Below, one piece after another: positions 55,161 to 64,000 of a stretch of 64,000 nt of DNA (its first letter is position 1; each line of letters begins with the position of its first letter). A program made the translations under genes and the position numbers. A model generated the notes under the pieces. It did no database searches. It had not been told where the DNA came from and was given only the letters and a program-made list of their open reading frames with translations. This stretch comes from Pilaira anomala (taxonomy: Eukaryota > Mucoromycota > Mucoromycetes > Mucorales > Mucoraceae): NCBI GenBank assembly GCA_025716855.1, contig JAIXMQ010000069.1:62001-126000 (forward strand). Reading direction: 5' to 3'.

Positions 55161-56551
55161 TATAAATAAACAAAAAAATAGAAGAGAAACAAAGAGAGAG
55201 AAAAAAGAAATTCAGGTCTATTTAAATGGGGATTAAAAGGAAATGCGGGGTGCGGAGCCCATAAAGAAAGTTAGACCCAGTGACTATAATTTCAATTATC
55301 AAAAAAGGGTTGTATATTTCTATAAAAAAATTACTTTCCCACACCTTTATAGTTTCATTTCATATTACTCGACAGTAATATTAAAAATTTAGTATTAAAT
55401 AAAGGCATTTACTCTATTAACAATCATTGCATCATGACTTTTTTTTAAAAAAAAAGGTTCATCGATTTAAATTATGTGTTACATTTAAACATGAGATTAT
55501 AGAGGATATGTCAAAAAGTTACCTTAAAACCAGCGCTTTACGAAATCTAATCTTCGAAAAATTATAAGCTTTAACTGAGTGTAACACTAAACTCCATGTG
55601 AGTTCAGTTTCAAAAAAACAGAAAATTGATGAACCAATAAATAGGCATTTGCCATCTAGGCTATATTCTCAAGTAGGATTTTTGCCCTGGCCTGGACTGA
55701 GTTTTTATATTTCTTTGCTTCTTTATTAATTCTGTCTAAGGAGTAACCTTTTTTTTTTATTTATTTATTTGCTGTTGACCTGACTCTTCTATTCGAGTGT
55801 TACCCAATGGTAAAAATTTCGAATTATGTTTCTTTAAAAAGTCGCGATATTATTCTTTTATATATCACTTATTGATTAGGAACCAGAACAGGAATATGCT
55901 TTTTATTTGTTATTTTTTCCTCAGTAACACATAAAAAAAAAAAAAAAGTTTGTAACTGACATGTATTAGCTAATATGTAAGATATATCACGAAGCAAGTA
56001 GTTTTATTGTTACTGTAAGTCGTATACTGCTAAGTAACTCTGGAATGAATACAAGATCTAACATAATAAATAGCTCATTTAAACATCATGAGTGTAGTGG
56101 AGAGATATAAAATTATTGATATCTCTCATATTAAACCCTTTACTACCTTAAATATGACAATAGCCGGCTTAGTTTTCATGTATTGTTAAAATCCATAATA
56201 TGGTTTCTTATTTTCTTATTAACTTTACATATATGTTATCTCTAATCGAGATAAGACATGGAAATATACATATATATATATAAAAAACAGGAGAACTTGC
56301 AAACAAAAACCAAAGGAAAATTCAAATCATCTAAAAAAAAAGAGGCGCGTTTCGATTTCATCGCAAGATATAGAATTGTTAAGCAAAATAAAAACTCCCA
56401 AAGAAAAGAAAAGAACCTTTTTTTTTTATGCCAAGTAAAACTTGAAAAAAAACTACCGGAGACTTTGTTACTAAAAAAACCATTTTTTTTTTTTACTAGA
56501 TCGACCATAATTCCATAATTCCGATATCTACTAAAAAGAAAGCAAAAAGAA

Positions 56552-56587
<36 letters not shown>

Positions 56588-57177
56588 GATAAGATGGATT
56601 CGATCAAAAATTATTCGATAGAATAAAATCTCGGTTGTTTTTTTGTAAAGAGTTGTTTAAATAAAATAGGCTGTTTTTTTTTACTTTTTTTTTTTAGCAT
56701 TAGTACATGATAAAAGTAAAAATCTAAAACGATGAGATATCCAGGGAAAATATATGGCGTGTACATCATGCATGTATGGCGGGAAATGACGGGTTTTAAT
56801 CTTCGTTGAATTTATACAAAATAGGGGTACAATAGCAAATTACATAAAGATGACAACTTATAATTAGGGGAGATATATCATAAAGTAATAAACAAAACAC
56901 CAAAAAAGAAAAAAAAAAGAAAAAAAAAAAAGTTCGATATAAATGGTGTAACATAAACCTTAATCATAAGAAGAGGCAAAATACAGTTCTTATTCAAATG
57001 TTTTTTTTTTGAGTTTAACGAAATCCATGAATATAGGAAAGATTATTAACAAAGAATACAAATTAAAATTTTTATTTCAAAACATATAAATGAACAAGTT
57101 TTTTTTTTTTTTTTTATTTCTTTTTATATTATAATTATTTTCTCTTTTAATTTCTTAATTTAATAAAAAAAAAAAAA
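55161..57177. other. Intergenic region between two divergent genes
   Basis: About 2 kb of AT-rich sequence with several homopolymers, the longest an A run of about 33 bases near 56554-56586. Open stretches at 56242-56607 on both strands are built on poly(A)/poly(T) and are not believed. No gene was recognised. It separates the bZIP gene (minus) from the oxidase gene (plus). Confidence 0.55.
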
Positions 57178-59038
57178 ATGACCGGATGGTATACACTATT
57201 TGGTCTTTTTTATCTAGTCATATTACTAGGTCAATCAGTACAAGCAGAAGTCCAGACGCGGTATTATGAACTGGAAATCACAGAAAACACCATTAACCCC
57301 GATTGTTCAAATTATACATCACCCGTCTTCTTAGTCAATAAACAAATGCCAGGTCCTCCTATTAAAGGTAATCAAGGCGATACACTAAATATCTTGGTCC
57401 GTAATGGATTACCTCCAAACAGCGAACATCGTAACGACGTCTCAATTCATTTTCACGGCATTCGACAATACGGCAGTAACGGAGCTGATGGCGTTCCTCT
57501 TTTAACTCAGTATGCTATTTCTCCCGGAGAAGAATTCGTACAAGAATTTCAACTACTCAATCAAGCCGGTACTTTTTTCTATCATGCCCATGTAGGTCTT
57601 CAACAAGAGACCGTCTTTGGTCCATTAATCATTTATGAGTCTGAAGAAGCCAACCCGGAGATTTTGCAACAAGAAGATGTGAGTTCGTTAGTGGCGGGTG
57701 AATCCGTATATGATGCTGAACACGTCTTTGTCTTGAGTGAGTGGTGGCATCGACCTCGACTTGAGTTTGAAGACTTTTTGATGGGCCCTACCTTTACTTT
57801 CTTACCAGAGGCGCATAGTGTCTTGATCAATGGACGTACAATTCAAGATACTGCGAATATTGCACCCACCTGTGGAGGTTACGATGTCACTCATGTTCAG
57901 CCCAACAAGACTTATCGCGTCCGTGTCATCGGTGCAACAACTTTCCGAACTTTGGGTTTTGCGATTGCCAATCATAATTTAACTATCATTGAAGTCGACG
58001 GTGAATTAGTCAAGCCATATACTGTAAACGAACTCGAGGTGGCTCCAGGACAACGGTTCTCGGTCTTAATTCAAACGAACAATGATGTAGATGATTATGC
58101 TGTAGGTGTGGTACGTCGATGGTCTGATAACCTCGCAAGGCCTACAAACGGTCAGGCTATTTTACGGTACATTGAACCTGCTGCTATTGCCGCTGCTGCT
58201 CCAAACAACAGTACTTCAGAAACTGAATCTCGAGGTGTCCTCCGTTTAAAGCGACCTATTATCATGACACCACCCAAAAATCAGCCTGCATATGAATCGA
58301 TTGAGAGTGAAGTACCTCACTGGCTTTGGGATAATATCGAACCTTTAAATGGTCCAGATCCAGTCACTTTAGAACCAGCCAGTAGAACAATGAAGCTTCG
58401 AAGTATCGATCGTCGTCTTCCAGATGGTACAACAAGATGGCAAGTGAATGGTATTGCTTATACTGAAGAAATGGGTGCAACAAAGGAACCAATTCTCTAT
58501 AGCGTTTTAAACAAGACAAGAGCATTACCTGGTAAGTATGATACAACAAATACAAATGGTTATGATCCTAGTCTTCGAACATATCCTGTGTATAACTTGG
58601 AAGTATTGGATATCGTAATTCAAACAACTCATATGCCTGGTGAACCTTGTCGTAGTCATCCTTGGCACACTCACGGACACTCACATTGGGAAATCGCTTA
58701 CGGACAAGGAGAGTACGATCATGAACGTGATGGCGAGATACGAAATATACAGAACCCACTCTTAAAGGACATTACCATGATATACCCTATGATTGACCCC
58801 GAGTTTCCTCTTACAGGTACCAGCCCTGTTGGTTGTGGTTGGTCAAAGATTCGAATTGTTGCAGTAAGTCGCACATATAAATCAAGTAAAAAAAAAAAAA
58901 AAAAACTTGAAATTAATTTTATTGTTTACATAGGATAATCCTGGTATCTGGGCAGTTCATTGTCACAATACACCACATATGTTGATGGGAATGATGATTG
59001 CATTAGAAGAGTCACCCGAGCTTATATCAAGTCAATAA
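57178..59038 (+). CDS. Secreted multicopper oxidase (laccase-like), 596 residues
   Basis: Two exons: 57178-58863 and 58934-59038. A signal peptide (WYTLFGLFYLVILLGQSVQA) is followed by three cupredoxin domains. All four copper-binding signatures are present: HFHG near residue 95, HAH (FFYHAH) near 139, HPWHTH near 498 and HCHNTPHMLMGM at the C-terminus. The last one gives Met as the position equivalent to the axial type-1 copper ligand, as in ascorbate oxidases and lower-potential laccases. Several N-glycosylation sequons occur. Such enzymes oxidise phenols, ascorbate or metal ions with reduction of O2 to water. Substrate class is not decided by sequence. The C-terminus has no obvious membrane anchor, which argues against a Fet3-type ferroxidase. 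Confidence 0.93.
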
Positions 59039-59160
59039 TTTATAATATATATGTATATCTTTTTTTTTTTTTTATATCTTAATAAACTTTATTTAACTAG
59101 TATATATATGTGTGTGTTTGTGTGTGTGTGTGTGTGTTGTATATATAAAATTTTATGATT

Positions 59161-59612
59161 CTATTGTCCACCACGAAGAGCCAATACTAAATGAAGTACA
59201 GAACCGCCCTCAATACCATATTGTGTTGCAGTCATTTCATCGGCCCTAAAATAAATACAGTAAATATAAATAGCTCTCTTTCTTTCTTTCTTGATTTAAT
59301 GATATGGATACTTACATTTGCTTTCCACTATAAATCAATCTTTGTTGAGGAGGAGGAATTCCCTCCTTTTCTTCTACACGTTCCTTGATACGAGAGATTT
59401 TATCATTAGGTTCAATATCGATCTCAATCTATTTATCAACTATATGAATAACTCGAGACGTATTTAACCTTTTTTTTTTTGTTTGTATGATATTTACCTC
59501 TTTTCCCGTCAAGGTCTATTTTTTTTTTAAAAAGATAATAAAATAAAAGTTAATTTAGACTGAGTTAAGCACAAGATGTTGAAGATTACCATACCTTTAC
59601 TTTAACAAGCAT
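59161..59612 (-). CDS. RUB1: NEDD8/Rub1 ubiquitin-like modifier, 77-residue precursor
   Basis: Four exons in transcription order: 59595-59612 (18 nt), 59498-59515 (18 nt), 59316-59428 and 59161-59245. The product starts MLVKVKTLTGKEIEIDIEP and ends [17 protein letters not shown] with Ala at position 72 distinguishes NEDD8 from ubiquitin (Arg72). A single Gln after GlyGly must be removed to expose Gly76 for cullin neddylation. The first two coding exons carry only six codons each. It converges on the multicopper oxidase gene with about 120 bp between the stops. Confidence 0.96.
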
Positions 59613-60534
59613 TTTATATTATTATTTAAATTGTAATAAAGAAGTGGTTGTTTGTCTGTGAGCGCGTTTGGAAAAAAATAAAGAGGTTCTCTGACCAGAA
59701 TTGAACGGTCACATTTACGTCATTAGTCATTCAATGCATTGAAGAAGTAAAGCTTCAAAGAAGCTATAGATATGTTTGTATATATACTTATTTAGATACT
59801 ATGGAATTTCAGGATTATATTGCAATTTATATCTCGTTAAAAATGGGCTTGTAAAACTAGTTTTCTTGTTGTTCCTCGGGATATGATGAAATATATATAT
59901 CATATATCTTTTTCCTTTTTACCTTTGAAGTCTGTCCGATTAAGTTACATAGTCATCACTTTTTATGATAATTCAGAGCGAGTATTTTATTTACCAAGTC
60001 TCTTAAAAGTGAATGTATAGTGAAAAGACACCTCTCTCTCTCTCTCTCTCTTTTTTTTTTTTGTCGCATATATTACATTATCTGTAAGTTATGATTTGAT
60101 GTTCTTTCTTCAAGTACATGCTGAACTATCTTGTTTCTTTCATTTGCTATAATATACTCTTACTGCTTTCAAAAGTAGTTGTATTCTCTTTAAGACTATT
60201 GATCTTTTAAGCTTGTTACTGAGTTTATTAAGTATAGAAGACTTAGATTTAGGTAATATATCAATAGTAAGAGTTGTACGTCACTTGGTAACTGGTATAT
60301 ATATATATATATATATATATAAAGAGAAGAGGTAAAGATTAACTATCATTGAAATATGTATCTTAAAGAGAGCCATTAAACGTCACCCACCTCGATTTTC
60401 TAATACGAGAAATTCCATCACCCAGTTATACGTTTTCTAAAATAAACGAGCACTTTTTAAGCTACCGTTGGTTTACTGTATCAAAGCCACTAAACTATGC
60501 TACATGTCTACAGACTTCAACTAGTTTTTTTTTT

Positions 60535-60660
60535 TGCTAAATAGTACATATCTCCTTCTTTATCAAAAAAAATAAATAAATAATTAAGGTTTATTAGTAA
60601 ACATGTAGCTTAGAATAAGGGCTTAGCTAACTTAATGCAATGGTAGTTTCAAAAGATCTT
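60535..60660. repeat. Solitary tail block of repeat family A
   Basis: The segment with TCTCCTTCTTTATCAAAAAA, AGTAAACATGTAG, GGGCTTAGCTAACTTAATGC and GGTAGTTTCAAAAG matches the sequence just outside the right end of copies 1 and 3. The inverted-repeat body is absent here. So the block may be a separate small element or the true end of a larger one. Confidence 0.6.
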
Positions 60661-60702
60661 ATTCTAACTGGAAAATAATAGGTTTATGACATTTACTTTT
60701 TA

Positions 60703-60831
60703 CTAGGATATTACGATTTTCGGGTCTCTTGTCTTAATGAAGGGTTCTATGTCAATGACTGGCACTAATTTAGATGAATTTGCTTCGTCTTTAGGATCAT
60801 TCTTTTGACTATCAGTAGCTGATTTTATTAA
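60703..60831 (-). pseudogene. Possible exon remnant of unknown gene
   Basis: A 42-codon minus-strand frame without an ATG encodes KLVPVIDIEPFIKTRDPK near its end, followed by a stop. The sequence is not low-complexity and loosely resembles the N-terminal PVIDI segment of 2-oxoglutarate/Fe(II) oxygenases. No flanking exons were found, so this is only a hint. Confidence 0.2.
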
Positions 60832-61313
60832 TTATGTAGAAGACAATACTATTTCATAAAAATGCCATATGTCGCTTATTTCGCGAATATAGAAGTAGCT
60901 CAATTATTTGCATGACATAACAAGAAAGTAGAATCATCCAGAAGGTAGAAAGAGAGAGATGGTATATTCAAAAAGGGTTTTAATTATACGCATGCGAGGG
61001 AGGAGAATTTTTTTAAACTTGTCTAATTAAAGATGTTATAATGTTTGCAAGTACATAGTTTAAGAAAACAGTTTTTTTTAAACAATGAGAATTTCATGCT
61101 TGAATAATCAACTACATTATTATTATCTACTCCTCTTTTGAGGGAACAATAGTTTGTGTAATCATCAGATGGGTAAAATTTAACTCCCACACAAAAAAAT
61201 ATACCATGCTAACGTCAAATAAACCTTCGATATGTGTAACCATCATCGTATCATCATTATGCTTGTTATTCAAGATTTCGATTTCTTTCTTTTTTCTTCT
61301 TTTTTTGAAGTAA

Positions 61314-62655
61314 ATGATGAATACAAAAAACCCTTACTGGTTTTATATAGCTACATCATTTGCGTTTGGTGGACTTGTTACTCTTTTATCTTTATACACT
61401 TCACCGAATGGATGGACAGATTTTTATAACTCGAGGCCTGAGCGTGGAGAAATGGGGTTTGGAAGGTTTCTTATAAGAGGCACACGATATGTCGATGGTA
61501 GATAATTGAAGAAAAAAAAATTGATAGCATATTAACTGAATCTCTGTTTACATAGGAAATTATACCCCTTTTGCTTACCCCTGGAGGACTGTTGAACCAA
61601 GTCAAGTGGGTAGAGTCACAGGATGGATAGCGTATATCATACACCAATTAGGCCAGTGGATTATACTCAGCCAAGTAAAGCTCTCGAAGAAAGTAGTGAA
61701 ATGGAGTGAAGATTACCAATGGTGGAATTGGAGCATGGTGTATTTGAATGGAGGAATGTTGTTGTTCAAGTTGATTCATGGACACTTGTTTTATGACGGG
61801 TTAGCTGTTGATGTACCCGAAGGGGTTGCACAGGGATCGGTTGTTCTGATACTAGTGCTTGCTATTGTGTTGGCCATTCCCTAGTAAGTTATGAGATATG
61901 TATTTATACCTTTTTTTTTTTAAAAAAGCTGTAATTCTATTAGCCGTGGAATATTGTTTGGACATAATAAAAGACCAGCAAACGATCGAGTGATTGAATT
62001 TGTAAGAAAGTATCATGGATATGTAATGAGTTTTGGAACTGTAGGTAATTTTCATTATCATCCTGTTGAAGGTACAATGGCACATTTATTTGGGTTTATC
62101 TATCAATGTTTGTTGATCTGGCAATCGACGAATTTCCTGCACAAGGTATATATTGTGGTTAAAAATGAAACGAAAACACGTTTTAGTTACTAAATAAAAA
62201 CTCAATAGAGTCATCGTAATAAGTCATGGGTGTTACTATTAGAAAGTTGGGTATTTATTCATGGTACATTAACAGCCTTAATTCAACCTGGTATTGGATG
62301 GCAAATCTTTTCATACGGATTTATGGTGATATTTTTAGTGAATCAAATCTATCAAACAAAAATCAGTCAAAGTAGAATAGCGATGGCATTGGTTTATAGT
62401 GCATTTTTTGTTTGGGCTTATTGGGGACTAAATAAGGAAATGGCATATTATCGAGCGATACTTATTCCAATTACAGAATATTTGTTCGTTTATTTTATAT
62501 TATGGGCAGGACAGTTGACATGTTATTTAGGAGATAAAATACCTAAATTTAAAGTCTCGATCGTTTTATCAACATCTATTTGTGTTTCAATTGGTCTCAC
62601 TGTTGGGTTAGCATTAATTCTTGCAGGGAATCTCAAAGTTTACAACGATTATTAA
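61314..62655 (+). CDS. Polytopic membrane protein of unknown function, 386 residues
   Basis: Four exons: 61314-61497, 61556-61883, 61944-62145 and 62209-62655, all in phase. The start used is the first of two adjacent ATGs. About eight to ten hydrophobic helices are visible, starting with WFYIATSFAFGGLVTLLSLY. The first half has a loop with GRFLIRGTRYVDGNYTPFAY. The centre is conserved-looking and histidine-rich, IHGHLFYDG and later VGNFHYHPVEGTMAHLFGFI, then WVFIHGTLTALIQP. Paired His residues at helix ends could bind heme or metal, but this is only a suggestion. No known family was recognised with confidence. It is convergent with the Rap-type GTPase gene, with only 28 bp between the stops. 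Confidence 0.85.
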
Positions 62656-62683
62656 AAAAAAAAAGGAATATATATTTATTTAC

Positions 62684-63364
62684 TTATAATATACTACACT
62701 TTAAAAGTCTCTTCCTTTGTTTATCTTTTAATGGTAATTGTCTATTGATTTGTCTGACAAGGTCATAAAATACTTGATCGACGTTTATTTTAAATCTTGC
62801 CGAAGTTTCGTAAAATGGTTTACCTCCCCATTGCTGTGATAATTCCATACTTTGCTCTCTTGAAACCACTCTTTCTTCTTCCAAATCACACTTATTTCCT
62901 ACTATAACCAAAGGTACCTGTTTTTTTTATGTTAGTAATAGTATTTAGTTAATAAATGTAGTCAGTCTTACATTCTCTCCGTCTTTCACTCGCAGGATTT
63001 GATCTCTTAGACCAAAAAGGTCATTTAAAGTAACAGTACTTGTGATTGAAAAGACCAATAGAAAACCTTGTCCATTCTTCATATATAAATCCCTCATGGC
63101 CGTAAATTGTTCAGTACCCGCCGTATCTAGGATTTCGAGCATACACTGTTGTCCATCCACTTCAACTTGTTTACGATAAGAATCTTCAATTGTTGGATCA
63201 TATTTCTCGACAAAGATAGACTGAACAAATTGAACCGTCTAATCATCATAATAAAGATATAAATTTTGTGTGTTTTTTTAATGCTAGTATATCCTAGTGT
63301 TACTTACCAGTGCCGATTTACCTACACCGCCTGAGCCTAATACGACTAATTTATATTCTCTCAT
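62684..63364 (-). CDS. RSR1: Rap/Rsr1-type Ras-family small GTPase, 185 residues
   Basis: Three exons in transcription order: 63308-63364, 62972-63238 and 62684-62917. P-loop GSGGVGKS, effector loop [11 protein letters not shown], switch [15 protein letters not shown] (Thr where Ras has Gln61, as in Rap proteins), NKCD and ETSA guanine-binding motifs. A basic C-terminus ends in the CAAX box CSIL, whose Leu predicts geranylgeranylation. This matches Rap1/Rsr1(Bud1), which set polarity and adhesion sites at the plasma membrane. A Rap-GAP protein is encoded 36 kb away in this window. Confidence 0.95.
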
Positions 63365-64000
63365 TATTGTTTGCGCGTTATCTATATAAAAGAGAAAAAG
63401 AGAGAGAAAAGAAGGAGGAAAAATAGAGTAAGAGGCTTTTTTACATCCAATTTATATAAACTAATCAACAAATAAAAAAAAAGGGGTAGTATCACGCATG
63501 AGTGTATCGTGGTCACAGCTACAGAATTGTTCAATTCCAAAAGTGGTTTTCGGGAGACAACAAATAACCAATATGATATAATCGCTGTAGCTCTATCCAT
63601 ACTAACGCGAGTTTTAAGAAAAACTATTCTATCCATTCAAAAAGATGCATTTCATGGTTGCACCAAGAGGCCGAGCTAATCAGTGCTAGTTGACTTTTAT
63701 TTATTTTTGACGCCTGGACCATGATGGTTTTAAAATCAAAATGTTGTCGAAGTCAAGGTTGAAAATATAGTAAATATTCGCCACCTAACAGAATCAATAT
63801 TTTCTCTCAATATCCAAATTGTATTATATTAAAAATTTGAACTGATATGAAGGAAGGAAGGAATTCAAACAGGAAAATTTATTTTATATGAAAGATAAAG
63901 TTTTTATAGTTTAAATTAGATGGATCTTCCCTCTAGCTTAGTCCAACTTGACTTTTTTTTTTACCGTACCAGCTTAGAGATGTAAGAATTTATTCTGAAC
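63365..64000. other. Upstream region of the Rap-type GTPase gene
   Basis: About 640 bp to the window edge. It begins with a purine-rich/pyrimidine-rich leader (GAGAGAGAAAAG). No other gene was recognised. Confidence 0.5.

Larger units (their letters stand above)
59613..61313. other. Intergenic region with repeat and ORF remnants
   Basis: About 1.7 kb. It has (CT)n near 60033, (TA)n near 60297, a solitary copy of the family A tail block (about 60535-60660) and a possible exon remnant on the minus strand (60703-60831). No intact gene was recognised. Confidence 0.5.

Noticed and set aside
56242..56607. 121-codon minus-strand frame with poly-Phe and its plus-strand counterpart
   Set aside because: Built on long poly(A)/poly(T) runs; no splice context or motif.
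1..64000. CRISPR arrays, operons, bacterial promoters or riboswitches
   Set aside because: The DNA is eukaryotic with spliced genes. The regular repeats seen are microsatellites, and no spaced identical repeats exist.

Overview
This window looks like nuclear DNA of a zygomycete fungus, most likely a member of the Mucorales. The evidence is a very AT-rich background with many homopolymer and (CT)n, (TA)n and (GT)n tracts, compact genes with several short introns (mostly 45-90 bp, GT..AG), short intergenic spaces, and a gene set typical of early-diverging fungi. The assignment is an inference from style; no species was identified.

Layout. 1-3.7 kb is intergenic and carries a large inverted-repeat element (copy 1 of three). 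3.7-14 kb is a dense housekeeping block: a NIPA-type Mg transporter, ribosomal protein eL41 (25 codons, start codon apparently split by an intron), a small unknown protein, a coiled-coil protein, tRNA-Glu, a low-complexity protein, a TMEM164-family membrane protein, an aldo/keto reductase, ESCRT-III VPS24/CHMP3 and, divergently, LSM3. 14.7-17.2 kb is repeat copy 2. 18-30.6 kb holds an STK32/YANK-like lipid-anchored kinase, a Rap-GAP-domain protein, a CHORD/CS co-chaperone and an FAF2/UBXD8-like UAS-UBX protein. 31.7-47.3 kb is a tRNA and retroelement region: tRNA-Tyr (with intron), tRNA-Thr, two full-length non-LTR retrotransposons (LINEs) in the same orientation, and tRNA-Pro. The second LINE is interrupted by a 499-bp solo LTR with a 5-bp target duplication. 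Both LINE 3' ends abut the same 17 bases of a tRNA 5' end. 47.6-48.8 kb is a cyclin. 49.2-51.7 kb holds a TA-flanked MITE and repeat copy 3, itself hit by a small nested MITE. 53-64 kb holds a bZIP/DUF3425 factor, a multicopper oxidase, NEDD8/Rub1, a polytopic membrane protein and a Rap/Rsr1-type GTPase.

Functional links. A Rap-type GTPase (62.7-63.4 kb) and a Rap-GAP protein (23.1-26.9 kb) sit in the same window and could be a switch and its off-regulator. NEDD8, the UBX protein, the CHORD/CS co-chaperone and VPS24 all serve protein quality control or membrane traffic. tRNA upstream regions share an unusual signature: pairs of CACGTG palindromes exactly 11 bp apart, 59-77 bp upstream of tRNA-Glu, tRNA-Tyr and a LINE-disrupted tRNA remnant.

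All coordinates of spliced genes come from reading frames, splice consensus and phase checks by eye. No search or alignment program was run.
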